Assembly (NCBI RefSeq): GCF_013391085.1
Contig: NZ_CP058334.1
Coordinates: forward strand, 868,001-932,000
DNA: 64,000 bases
Direction: 5' to 3'
From: Natronomonas halophila
Lineage (GTDB): Archaea; Halobacteriota; Halobacteria; Halobacteriales; Haloarculaceae
The position numbers were made by a program, and so were the translations under genes. The notes beneath the pieces were generated by a model. That model saw only the letters and a list, made by a program, of their open reading frames with translations, did no database searches and had not been told where the DNA came from. The stretch's first letter is position 1. Each line of letters opens with the position of its first letter. Positions 8,008 to 15,254 of the stretch are shown here, piece after piece.

Positions 8008-8109
8008 CTACGGCCGAAACAGCAGCGGCCGAACGACGAACCAGGCGACGATCGCCAGCACGAGGAGGCCGAAAAAGAGCCACATCGCGACTGGCAGCGT
8101 CGTCTCCAT
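8008..8109 (-). CDS. 33-aa single-helix membrane protein
   Basis: A very short gene: ATG 8107-8109, stop TAG 8008-8010. The product begins METTLPVAMWLFFGLL and continues LVLAIVAWFVVRP, one strong hydrophobic helix with a short positive tail (RPLLFRP). A clear TATA element (8133-8141) lies 24-32 bp upstream, the leaderless promoter spacing. Codon use is GC-rich as in the neighbours. No function can be assigned; such peptides often attach to membrane complexes. Confidence 0.7.
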   Translation of the reverse strand: METTLPVAMWLFFGLLVLAIVAWFVVRPLLFRP

Positions 8110-8132
8110 ATCCAGTCGTACTTGATACAACT

Positions 8133-8141
8133 ATTTAAAAG
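8133..8141 (-). promoter_or_regulatory. TATA element of the 33-aa protein gene
   Basis: On the reverse strand the sequence reads CTTTTAAAT, centred about 28 bp before the ATG at 8109. It is one of the clearest TATA boxes in this GC-rich region and supports the short gene as real. Confidence 0.6.
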
Positions 8142-8211
8142 AGCTAGAAAACCCGAGTATTTGTCGCCCACACTCCGCCATCTTGGCGCGGCGAACGCCG
8201 CTGTCGGCGCC

Positions 8212-9186
8212 TTAGAACAGCGCCTCGCTCTCGTCGAGGACCTGCGCCGGGCCGCCGACGCCCCAGACGTGGGTGTCGATTCCGAGGTCCGCGATGGCTG
8301 CCTCGACGCGGTCGACGAATTGGTCGGTCGTGTTGACGTAGACCGACGCGCCCGTGTCCGTCGAGAAGTAGACTGGAACGTCCTCTTCCTCGCGGAGGGT
8401 CCGGACCGTCTCGAAGACCTTCAGGGATTCCGGTTGCCAGTAGACCCACCCGGAGGGGCCGGTCATCGTCGTCGCCGCCAGCGACAGCGAGTCGTGTTCG
8501 GCGGTCTCGAAGGTCGTCTCGAAGTCCCCCTCCCGCAAGGCGTGTCGGGCCGTCGCGATTTGCTCGTGGATGTGGGCCATCCGCGCCTGGAACATGTGGC
8601 TGTCGGCGGCCTCCTTGTGGGCCTCCTCGGTTTCCTTGTAGGCCGGCACCTCCGCGGCGACGACGCGTAGGTCGTCCTCGAGGTCCGTCTCGATGCGCTC
8701 CGAGCGGCAGTCGATGTCGTCCTTCCCGGTACGGAGATGGGAGAACGCGCCGGTGACGGCCCGCGCCGCCGAGGCGGACCCGCGGCGAGCAATCGTCGAC
8801 ATCTCCGGATGTGAGAGGTCGAGGTCGGCGGCGGCACACAGCGCGACAGCGGCGGCCGCAAAGCCGGATGCCGAGGAGCCAAAGCCGATGTTCGTCGGGA
8901 AGTCGTTGACCGACTCGAAGCGCACGCGCTCGTCGATGCCCGCGAGTTCGCGGACCCGGTCGACGACGCCACGGATGCGGTCGGCGCCGTGGCCCTCGAG
9001 CACCTCGCCGTCGACCACGTACCGGTCGGCATCCAGAGCCGAATCGAACTCGACGGTGGTCTTGGAGTGACTCGGCGCGGTACAGACGGAAATCGAGTCG
9101 TGGTAGGGAAGCCGCAACTCGTGGTCGAACATCCCGTGGTACTTGACGATGCCCTGAATCGGGTGGGCCTTGGCGGTCGCTTTCAT
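8212..9186 (-). CDS. mvaD: Phosphomevalonate decarboxylase (GHMP family)
   Basis: A 324-aa enzyme. It begins MKATAKAHPIQGIVKYHG, the family's substrate loop, and has the GHMP ATP-binding motif NIGFGSSASGFAAAA around residues 98-112. Haloarchaea make isopentenyl phosphate from mevalonate 5-phosphate with an enzyme of this group, feeding archaeal lipid and carotenoid synthesis. Length and the HVWGVGGPAQVL C-terminal segment fit. The start at 9186 is where homology begins; upstream in-frame sequence runs toward the SRP RNA promoter and looks non-coding. Confidence 0.9.
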   Translation of the reverse strand: MKATAKAHPIQGIVKYHGMFDHELRLPYHDSISVCTAPSHSKTTVEFDSALDADRYVVDGEVLEGHGADRIRGVVDRVRELAGIDERVRFESVNDFPTNIGFGSSASGFAAAAVALCAAADLDLSHPEMSTIARRGSASAARAVTGAFSHLRTGKDDIDCRSERIETDLEDDLRVVAAEVPAYKETEEAHKEAADSHMFQARMAHIHEQIATARHALREGDFETTFETAEHDSLSLAATTMTGPSGWVYWQPESLKVFETVRTLREEEDVPVYFSTDTGASVYVNTTDQFVDRVEAAIADLGIDTHVWGVGGPAQVLDESEALF

Positions 9187-9297
9187 ACCCGCAGGTCCGG
9201 CGGAGGCGCCTTGGCAGTTTCGTTGTCCGCTCTCTCGTCGGCACGCCCGTGTATTTCGGAAAACCGCCAGACAGCAGTCGTATCCATTGACGAAAGA

Positions 9298-9305
9298 CAC
9301 TTAAG
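9298..9305 (+). promoter_or_regulatory. TATA element of the SRP RNA gene
   Basis: CACTTAAG lies about 25 bp before the inferred 5' end of the 7S RNA at 9325, the expected spacing for an archaeal promoter. Confidence 0.55.
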
Positions 9306-9324
9306 TCGGTGTCGTCTACGATAG

Positions 9325-9638
9325 GGTGGACTCAGGTCGGGCGGTTAGGCCCCGCTCGCTACCCGCGCTATGGTCTTTAGCGGGGACCGAATCCGGGGTT
9401 CGTCTGGCCCGACCAGTACGGGCCCCGCAAGCCAACGTCGAAGCCTCGTCCTACGAGGGCAGCGGTCCGGGTGCTGGCGTCTGCAAGGACGTTCAGGCCA
9501 GGTTAACCGTGGGTAATCCGTCAGGCACGGAAGTGAGCAGCGGGCCCACGGACAGCTGTCGCCCGTAGGGTCGCGGGGCTGAGGAGGCAAGCGGGACTCC
9601 CCGTATTGGAACGGCCAGGCAACCCCCGGCGTCCAACC
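9325..9638 (+). ncRNA. ffs: Signal recognition particle (7S) RNA
   Basis: About 314 nt with archaeal SRP RNA hallmarks. The ends can pair (GGTGGAC at 9325-9331 with GTCCAACC at 9631-9638, one bulged A) to form helix 1. The conserved helix 8 core, GTCAGG on one side and GGAAGTGAGCAGC on the other, lies at about 9520-9541 and is the SRP54 binding site. Length matches haloarchaeal 7S RNA. It works with SRP19 and SRP54 to target membrane proteins. Exact ends are inferred from pairing. Confidence 0.93.
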
Positions 9639-9650
9639 ATTCATCTCGAA

Positions 9651-9799
9651 CTTTTTGCACGGCGAGCCTTCGGCTCGCCGGCAAAAACTTCGATGAAAAA
9701 GACACTGCGGCCCTCCCTACGGTCGGGCCTTGGTCCCGCGCCTCACTTCGTTCGGCGCGGCGGAACCGCGAGCACGCCTTCGGCGTGCTCGCGGATGCT
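9651..9799. repeat. Modular hairpin repeat, copy B
   Basis: This begins 12 bp after the SRP RNA. The left module is CTTTTTGCAC, stem GGCGAGC/GCTCGCC, then GGCAAAAAC (9651-9687). A G+C-rich middle follows with CGCGCC paired to GGCGCG. The right module runs GAACCGC (9773) through stem GAGCACGCC/GGCGTGCTC to GCGGATGCT (9791-9799). It lacks the long middle block shared by copies A and C. It sits between the SRP RNA and a convergent gene. Confidence 0.8.
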
Positions 9800-9838
9800 T
9801 AACCACGTATTCTGCTGCGGTTAGCTACGAAGAGTCAT

Positions 9839-10282
9839 TTAAATTAGCCGCAGCGCTCGCGCATACCAGCCGCCAGCGACGGGGACCAGCACCGACACCG
9901 CGGCGAGCGCCCAGCGGTGATATTCGAGGACGACACCGGTCGTCAACGGGCCGGCGAGTGGGTCATCGGTCGCCAACTGGAGCGGTACCTCGGCGGGCAC
10001 GGTGACGGCCCACAGAAGCGAGATGAGGAAGACGACGAAACCGAGACCGACGCCCGCGCCTGCGGCCGTTTCGGGGTCGGTTCGGTCCTTGAGGCCCGCG
10101 GCAAAGATGATGATGCCAGCCAACGCCATCAGGCCGGCCGCCCACGGGGTCGGGGTGCCGGCGCCGTAGTAACTCGAAATCGCGGCGCTGTCGGCGACGA
10201 TGAGATACGGGACGACGAGGAGAACGACCACGAGCAACGACGCGACGATGCCGAGTTGCGGTGCGGCGCGACGGCTATCCAT
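9839..10282 (-). CDS. Conserved haloarchaeal membrane protein, four helices
   Basis: A 147-aa integral membrane protein. Predicted helices are about 10-29 (LGIVASLLVVVLLVVPYLI), 47-63, 76-93 (GVGLGFVVFLISLLWAV) and 125-142. A short charged loop (LKDRTDPET) lies between helices 2 and 3. No catalytic motif is visible and I do not recognise the function. It is a single leftward gene, divergent from the coiled-coil protein at 10370. Confidence 0.75.
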   Translation of the reverse strand: MDSRRAAPQLGIVASLLVVVLLVVPYLIVADSAAISSYYGAGTPTPWAAGLMALAGIIIFAAGLKDRTDPETAAGAGVGLGFVVFLISLLWAVTVPAEVPLQLATDDPLAGPLTTGVVLEYHRWALAAVSVLVPVAGGWYARALRLI

Positions 10283-10369
10283 ATCGGGAATCCGTCGCCG
10301 GGCGCCTTAACGCCCGTGGATACGCTGCGACACCGCAAGGCACACCACCACGGCCGCCGATATACGGGT

Positions 10370-10690
10370 ATGGGACTCGGAGGCGCGACCAAGAAACTCC
10401 AGAAAGTCGCCGACATGGGCGACGAACTGTACAGCAAGATCAACGAACTCCGCGAGCAAATCATCGAGATGCGCGAGACGGTTCAGGACACGAACCAGCG
10501 GGTCGACACCCTCGAGAACAAACTCGACCAGCAGGGCGCCATCCTCGAAGCCCTCGCAGAAAAGGAGGGTCTCAACGTCGACGAACTCCTCACCGAAGTC
10601 GCCATCGAGGAGGCCGAACCCGCGGTGACGAAAGCCGAGGACGGCGTCGACGACGCCGAATCAGGTACCGGCACCGGCAGCGGCGAGTAA
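10370..10690 (+). CDS. Small coiled-coil protein (haloarchaeal DUF5798-like)
   Basis: A 106-aa protein. After MGLGGATKKLQKVADMGDELY, residues 20-70 form a clear heptad coiled coil (INELREQIIEMRETVQDTN, VDTLENKLDQQGAILEALA), followed by an acidic tail with a Gly/Thr end. The start at 10370 is the first ATG after a non-homologous upstream extension. The family is confined to haloarchaea as far as I recall, with no known role. The stop directly abuts the convergent CoA-binding protein gene. Confidence 0.75.
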   Translation: MGLGGATKKLQKVADMGDELYSKINELREQIIEMRETVQDTNQRVDTLENKLDQQGAILEALAEKEGLNVDELLTEVAIEEAEPAVTKAEDGVDDAESGTGTGSGE

Positions 10691-11098
10691 CTACTTCAGG
10701 CGGTTATACTCTACTTTCAGACACTTGTCTTCGACGTATTTCCGGCCGGATTCCTCGACGCGCTCGCCGGCCTCGGAGTCACGGATTCCGAGTTGCGTCC
10801 AGACGACCTCGACGTCGTCACGCTCCAGCACCTCGTCGACGATGTCGCTGACTTCCTCGCTCGGCCGGAAGATATCGACCATGTCGATTTCTTCCTCGAC
10901 CTCCACGAGGGAGTCGTATGCCTCCTTGCCGAAGATTTCGTCGGCGTAGGGATTGATGGGAATGATTTCGTAGCCCCGCTCCAGCATGAACTTCGGAATC
11001 GCGTGGGCGTCCTTCTGGGGCGTCGTCGAACACCCGACGACGGCGATGGTATCGACATCGAGTGCGTCTCGGAGTTCGTCGTCGCTCTCGACAGGCAT
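10691..11098 (-). CDS. CoA-binding domain protein (YccU-like)
   Basis: A 135-aa Rossmann-fold protein. It has the CoA_binding_2 signatures IAVVGCSTTPQKDAHAIPKFM near residue 18, YEIIPINPYADEIFG near 43, and VDIFRPSEEVSDIVDEVL. Such proteins bind CoA or CoA thioesters through the Rossmann glycine loop; catalytic activity is not established. It ends exactly where the convergent coiled-coil gene ends. The prenyltransferase gene lies 30 bp upstream in the same direction, so co-transcription is possible. Confidence 0.88.
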   Translation of the reverse strand: MPVESDDELRDALDVDTIAVVGCSTTPQKDAHAIPKFMLERGYEIIPINPYADEIFGKEAYDSLVEVEEEIDMVDIFRPSEEVSDIVDEVLERDDVEVVWTQLGIRDSEAGERVEESGRKYVEDKCLKVEYNRLK

Positions 11099-11128
11099 AC
11101 CAGAGGGGAGGGTCGGCGCAGCAAAAAC

Positions 11129-11962
11129 CTACACGACGACGGCAAGCCGTCCGACGACGAACGCGACTGCCGCAGCGAACATCGACGCCTTGAGCCACTT
11201 TTGCCCCGTCGTCGGGTCCTCGAAGGACCGGTAGGTCGCGACGGCCATCGCGACGACTGACGGCACCAGCGCGACGAGATACACCGGCCCGAAGATATCG
11301 AGCACGTACGGCGCTGGACTGGCGAGAATCGCCGCCGCGACGAAGGCCGCCGCCACGTACAGCGCTCGCCGTTCGCCGATGGCGATTGGCAGCGTGTTCA
11401 GTCCCTCCTCGCGGTCCCCCTCGACGTCCTCGACGTCCTTGACGATTTCACGCGCCATCGTCGCACCCGCGGCGAGCGCGAACAGCACGAGCACCGCGAC
11501 CAGACTCCCGCCAACGGCGGCGCCGCCGTAGAGGAACGTACTCCCCGTCAGCGCCGCCACCAACGCGTTGCCGACGCCCGGCATACCCTTGAAAACCTCC
11601 GTGTAGGCGACCAAGCCGACGAGGTTGATAACCGCGATAGCGATTGCCAATGGTGGCAACAGCAGCGTCAGTGCGACTGCGCCGCCGAAAAGGGCGACAC
11701 TGAATGCCAAGGCGCCACGTGGGGAGACCGCACCCCGAGGGATGGGACGGTCCGGCTGGTTGATGGCGTCGATTTCCCGGTCGAAGTAGTCGTTGATGGC
11801 GTTACCGCCGCCGGTCGCGAGTACCGTCGCCACCACGGCGAACGCCGTCGGCAGGGGCGCGTTCAAGCCGCCGGCTACGAACGCGCCGATAAAGGTCAAC
11901 CCGCCCGCGGCGATAGAATTTCCGGGGCGCGTCAACTCCACTAACCCACGCACCTGCACCAT
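11129..11962 (-). CDS. ubiA: Geranylgeranylglycerol-phosphate geranylgeranyltransferase (DGGGP synthase)
   Basis: A 277-aa UbiA-family prenyltransferase adding the second geranylgeranyl chain to form digeranylgeranylglyceryl phosphate, the archaeal lipid backbone. Both aspartate-rich Mg-diphosphate motifs are present: NDYFDREID around residue 57 and the DVEDVEGDREEG segment around 175. Seven to eight hydrophobic helices surround them. The start at 11962 gives MVQVRGLVELTRPGN, typical of the family; the longer frame would run into the tRNA-Arg region. Confidence 0.9.
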   Translation of the reverse strand: MVQVRGLVELTRPGNSIAAGGLTFIGAFVAGGLNAPLPTAFAVVATVLATGGGNAINDYFDREIDAINQPDRPIPRGAVSPRGALAFSVALFGGAVALTLLLPPLAIAIAVINLVGLVAYTEVFKGMPGVGNALVAALTGSTFLYGGAAVGGSLVAVLVLFALAAGATMAREIVKDVEDVEGDREEGLNTLPIAIGERRALYVAAAFVAAAILASPAPYVLDIFGPVYLVALVPSVVAMAVATYRSFEDPTTGQKWLKASMFAAAVAFVVGRLAVVV

Positions 11963-12053
11963 ATTTCGGGGTCCGACGCCGACCGCTTGAAGCCACCGGA
12001 ACTTCGCCCGAATGAACAGGGTTAAGAGCACGACTCCAGTTAGGTACGGGTGC

Positions 12054-12128
12054 GGGCGCTTAGCTCAGCTTGGACAGAGCACTTGGCTTCGGACCAAGAT
12101 GCCGCGGGTTCAAATCCTGCAGCGCCCA
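12054..12128 (+). tRNA. tRNA-Arg (TCG anticodon)
   Basis: A 75-nt cloverleaf. The acceptor stem GGGCGCT pairs with AGCGCCC, the anticodon stem CTTGG/CCAAG encloses the loop CTTCGGA, and the T arm has GGGTTCAAATC. The discriminator is A at 12128 and no CCA is encoded. No intron is seen. Confidence 0.95.
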
Positions 12129-12207
12129 TTCTTTTGCCACACGTTTCGACGCTAATCCCGAATGATGGAGAAACCGACTTGTATCTCCTTCGCCAAGAGG
12201 AGTCGAG

Positions 12208-12822
12208 ATGAGTAGACGGGAAGGCGGGACCGATTCGCAGGACACCCGCGAGGTTATCATGGAAGCGACCTTCCGGGCGCTGAGCAAGCACGGGTACAAG
12301 GACCTGCGAGTCCGCGATATCGGCGAGGAGATGGACGTCTCCCGACAGCTGATTCACTACCACTTCGACGGGAAGTACGACCTGCTGTCGTCGTTTCTGG
12401 AGTACGTCATCGACCAGTACGAGGGCAGCGTCGAAGTCGACGAACAGACGGGCCCTCGTGCGGAACTCGATGCCCGAATCGACCGGTGTCTGTTCGGCCC
12501 GGAGTTCGACGAGTTCTCCCACTGGGACCGGATGAAGGTCTACCACGAACTCTACGCCTACGCCCGGAACGACGAGGACCATCGGGAACTCTTCGACGAG
12601 CATTACGACAGGCTCCGCGGAAGCATCGTCTCGGTCATCGAGGTCGGCATCGAGCAGGGTGAGTTCCGCGAGGTGAACGCCAAGCGGATGGGGCAACTCA
12701 TCACCGACGTGATTCATGCGGCCAGAGAGCGACGCATCGCGCTGGGCCACGACGACGCCCCGGAAGAGGCCCGGCAGGCCATCGACGAGTTCATCCTCGA
12801 TTCGCTGTATCCGCCCCAGTAG
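12208..12822 (+). CDS. TetR/AcrR-family transcriptional regulator
   Basis: A 204-aa protein. The N-terminal helix-turn-helix (residues ~14-60) reads VIMEATFRALSKHGYKDLRVRDIGEEMDVSRQLIHYHFDGKYDLL, shown here in two parts as REVIMEATFRALSKHG and VSRQLIHYHFDGKYDLL. The C-terminal helical domain (80-200) would bind ligand and dimerise. A short inverted repeat CTCCT-N8-AGGAG lies just before the ATG and could be a self-operator. No obvious target operon is adjacent, since downstream genes point the other way. Confidence 0.88.
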   Translation: MSRREGGTDSQDTREVIMEATFRALSKHGYKDLRVRDIGEEMDVSRQLIHYHFDGKYDLLSSFLEYVIDQYEGSVEVDEQTGPRAELDARIDRCLFGPEFDEFSHWDRMKVYHELYAYARNDEDHRELFDEHYDRLRGSIVSVIEVGIEQGEFREVNAKRMGQLITDVIHAARERRIALGHDDAPEEARQAIDEFILDSLYPPQ

Positions 12823-12946
12823 CGACTCACAGCGGAGACCCCTCTGAAAGGCGGAATATCACGTTGTACGACAGAGAACGAACGGCCGGTAGAATACCCA
12901 AATTGCGTGATGCCACTCGCTAGAGCTTACTGCGGGGCCGTCCGAT

Positions 12947-13507
12947 TCAGAGTTCCAGGACGTCCGAGGGCATATCGAAGTCGTGGTAGTATTCGCCCTT
13001 CTCCTTCGAGAGGATGTCGAGGACGGCAGCGGAGCCGTCGCCGGCGGCGATGGCGGCCTGCCACTTCTCGGCGCGGCCCATCGCGCCGGTCGCGTAGACG
13101 TTTTCGACGGACGTCTCCATGTCGAGGTTCACGTCGACGACCTCCTCGTCGGTGAACGCACAGCCGAGTGCTTCGGCGAGGCTACGGTCGCCACCGGTCG
13201 CGAGAACGACGTACGTCGCGGTGTATTCCTCGTCGTCAGTCGTCACGACGAACCCGTCGTCGGTCTGCTCGACGTCGGTGACCTCCGCGTCGTGGAGCGT
13301 CGCGCCGCGGTCGCGGGCCTGCCCGCGCGCGATGGTGAGGAACTCGTCGCCGCTGATGCTCCGAATGCCCGGGTAGTTGAACAGGTGGGCCTTGTGCATC
13401 CACGACTCGTCGGTGTCGAAGAGGACGGTCTCGAGGTCGTTTTTCGCCGCGAACTGTGCTGCACTCAGGCCGGCGGGACCCCCGCCGACGACTGCTACGT
13501 CTACCAT
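12947..13507 (-). CDS. Short FAD-dependent thioredoxin-reductase-like oxidoreductase
   Basis: A 186-aa flavoprotein. It has the N-terminal FAD motif VAVVGGGPAGLSAAQFA, a middle part with LATGGDRSLAEALG, and the second FAD segment ENVYATGAMGRAEKWQAAIAAGDG near 150. It is far shorter than thioredoxin reductase (about 320 aa): the NAD(P)H domain and the redox CxxC are absent. The electron donor and substrate are therefore unknown. The start at 13507 is the ATG immediately before the glycine-rich loop. A perfect dyad lies 32-47 bp upstream. Confidence 0.82.
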   Translation of the reverse strand: MVDVAVVGGGPAGLSAAQFAAKNDLETVLFDTDESWMHKAHLFNYPGIRSISGDEFLTIARGQARDRGATLHDAEVTDVEQTDDGFVVTTDDEEYTATYVVLATGGDRSLAEALGCAFTDEEVVDVNLDMETSVENVYATGAMGRAEKWQAAIAAGDGSAAVLDILSKEKGEYYHDFDMPSDVLEL

Positions 13508-13538
13508 ACAATCTGTTATTGCTCGCTCGGGGAAGTAG

Positions 13539-13554
13539 TTTACCATCTGGTAAA
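13539..13554. promoter_or_regulatory. Palindrome TTTACC-N4-GGTAAA upstream of the flavoprotein gene
   Basis: TTTACC atct GGTAAA is a perfect 6+6 dyad. It lies 32-47 bp before the flavoprotein ATG at 13507, next to where the TATA/BRE should be, so it is a candidate operator. Confidence 0.5.
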
Positions 13555-13642
13555 GAGCGAGTCACATGCGGTTTCCGACGAGGAGGAAGAAGAGGCCCGA
13601 ACCCGCGGATAATGATTCGTCGTCGTTCCCGGCAACAGGGGC

Positions 13643-13834
13643 CTACGCGACGGTGTAGGCGTCGTCGCGCCGTTCGACGAAGGCGGCCGCTTCGAGGTCC
13701 GAGAGAATCGGCAACAGCGTCAGCAGACGGAGGTCCAGCGCCTCGCGCAGTTCGTCGGCGGTCGCCGCCCCGTATTCGCGGAGGTACAGGTACACCAGTT
13801 TCTTCCGTTCGGTCGGGAGTTCGTCGAGGGTCAT
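13643..13834 (-). CDS. Small winged-helix DNA-binding protein
   Basis: A 63-aa protein with a compact HTH pattern: KLVYLYLREYGAATADELREAL, then LRLLTLLPILSDLEAAAFVE and a short wing RRDDAYTVA. This resembles small archaeal wHTH regulators of the MarR/ArsR type. The start at 13834 is preferred because a TATA-like element (13859-13867) sits about 28 bp upstream; an upstream extension has no homology and would overlap the GNAT gene end. Confidence 0.7.
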   Translation of the reverse strand: MTLDELPTERKKLVYLYLREYGAATADELREALDLRLLTLLPILSDLEAAAFVERRDDAYTVA

Positions 13835-13858
13835 ATCCGGGCCAAGGAATCGACTATT

Positions 13859-13867
13859 CCTAAACCT
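13859..13867 (-). promoter_or_regulatory. TATA element of the 63-aa wHTH gene
   Basis: The reverse strand reads AGGTTTAGG, 25-33 bp before ATG 13834, matching leaderless promoter spacing. Confidence 0.5.
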
Positions 13868-13905
13868 TTCTACGACAGTTGTCGAACCTCGCGAGTGAGG
13901 CGCAC

Positions 13906-14439
13906 TCACAGCGACAGCGCCATCACGACGGCGTGGTCCTCGTCGTCCGTGACGGTAAACCCGACGTCGTCGTACAGCTGCCGCGCGGGCTCGTTTTCAT
14001 GTTCGACCAGCAGCCAGACGTTGTCGACGCCCTGGTCTTTACCGTAGGCAAGCAGCGCCTCGACGAGGTGCGTGCCGATGCCGGCGTGGTGGTAGTCCTG
14101 ATGGATGAACACGGCGAGTTCGTGGTTGGTGTGTTCGTCTTCGACGAGGACCGCCTGTCCGATGGCTCGCTCGTCGTCCCACGCGAGGACGCAATAGCCG
14201 TCGAGAATCCGGCCCTGCCACGTTCGAATCCGGGACTCCCGTATCGGTGGAACCCCGAGGGACCGCTCCGCGGGGTCGAAAGCAAGATACATATCAACGA
14301 GTGCTTCCCGTTCGTCATCGACGGGATCGTTACCGAACGTACGGAGTGCAATCGCACGGCCCTCGTCGTCCTCGAAGTCGACCGGCGGCGCGTGCCGCGA
14401 CCGCCCGAGAGTCAGTCGCGGAAAACGGCCCGTATACAT
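13906..14439 (-). CDS. GNAT-family N-acetyltransferase
   Basis: A 177-aa protein. The acetyl-CoA binding strand and loop are visible as LAVFIHQDYHHAGIGTHLVEALLAYG around residues 107-132 (Q/R-x-x-G-x-G/A variant: HHAGIG). The following VWLLVEHENEPARQLYDDVGFTV is the characteristic helix with N, A and Y plus the GF strand. The N-terminal ~40 residues carry a DFEDDEGRAIALRTF strand. Substrate is unknown. Confidence 0.87.
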   Translation of the reverse strand: MYTGRFPRLTLGRSRHAPPVDFEDDEGRAIALRTFGNDPVDDEREALVDMYLAFDPAERSLGVPPIRESRIRTWQGRILDGYCVLAWDDERAIGQAVLVEDEHTNHELAVFIHQDYHHAGIGTHLVEALLAYGKDQGVDNVWLLVEHENEPARQLYDDVGFTVTDDEDHAVVMALSL

Positions 14440-14496
14440 GGAGACGAGGTTCGATGGGCGCGTCCGTAAACGCTCCCCCGCTCGGAAACGTCGCGG

Positions 14497-14805
14497 TCAC
14501 CCCCGGTCGTCCATCGGCCGTCCACAGCGCTCGCACTCACAGAACGGCCCCGTGGCACACTCAACCGCGTGCCCGACGGTGTGGCAGACGAGGACGACGC
14601 CACCGGCGAAGACGGCTCCCGTCGTTCCGAGCGCGGCGAGAGCCACCGCGATGGAGACGCCAAGCACGGCCTGCAACACCACGAACACGACAACTCCGAC
14701 GAGAACCGCAAGGGCACCGAGTACCCGACGCTGGGTAGTCACCGACCCGCCGTCGCCCAGTATCGGCGGGAAGCGGCCCTCATCGTCCGGTTCGCTGTGC
14801 GCCAT
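14497..14805 (-). CDS. Small membrane protein with C-terminal cysteine cluster
   Basis: A 102-aa protein. Two adjacent hydrophobic helices (about 29-47 and 51-71) are followed by a tail with CATGPFCECERCGRPMDDRG, whose cysteine spacing suggests a small metal knuckle, probably zinc. The start at 14805 (MAHSEPDDEGRF) is chosen because upstream codons overlap the promoter of the divergent ribbon-helix-helix gene. Function unknown. Confidence 0.68.
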   Translation of the reverse strand: MAHSEPDDEGRFPPILGDGGSVTTQRRVLGALAVLVGVVVFVVLQAVLGVSIAVALAALGTTGAVFAGGVVLVCHTVGHAVECATGPFCECERCGRPMDDRG

Positions 14806-14880
14806 GTCACGCCAACACACGCCCGCGTCGGACAAGTACGTTTCCCCGCAACCGGCAGGGGCGGGCGAGGGAACCAAGGG

Positions 14881-14886
14881 TTTAGG
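14881..14886 (+). promoter_or_regulatory. TATA-like element setting the start of the RHH gene
   Basis: TTTAGG centred near 14883 is 28 bp before ATG 14911 but only 7-9 bp before the alternative ATG 14890, so it favours the downstream start. Confidence 0.45.
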
Positions 14887-14910
14887 CCCATGAGCCCCGA
14901 AACGGCTGAT

Positions 14911-15150
14911 ATGCCCGACGTAGAAGTGTCGTTGCCGGACCGCATCGACAGCGAGATCGACCGACTCATCGAACAAGGCGAGTTCCTCAACCGCGAGCAG
15001 GCGGTCGAAGAACTGCTCTCGATGGGCGTCTCCGCGTACGCACCGACCGAGGAAGAGGACGATGAGGAGAAGCTCTTCACCCAGATGACCGACGACCAGC
15101 AGGACCCCGCCGCCCGACAGGACGACGAAGGCGACGAGTACACGCTCTAA
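14911..15150 (+). CDS. Ribbon-helix-helix (CopG-like) protein
   Basis: A 79-aa protein. MPDVEVSLPDRIDSEIDRL is a typical RHH strand and first helix, followed by GEFLNREQAVEELLSMGV as the second helix. The C terminus is an acidic tail (EEEDDEEKLF, DDEGDEYTL). RHH dimers usually insert the strand pair into the DNA major groove. ATG 14911 is preferred over ATG 14890 from family N termini and TATA position. No obvious partner toxin is adjacent. Confidence 0.8.
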   Translation: MPDVEVSLPDRIDSEIDRLIEQGEFLNREQAVEELLSMGVSAYAPTEEEDDEEKLFTQMTDDQQDPAARQDDEGDEYTL

Positions 15151-15254
15151 CCCCGCCGGCCCAGTTTATGTCCGTCGGCGTCGACTGTCGAAGCGGATTT
15201 TGAAATCGCGGACTCGCTCGAATCCAACAGTCACGGCTTCGACCCTCGGCACCC

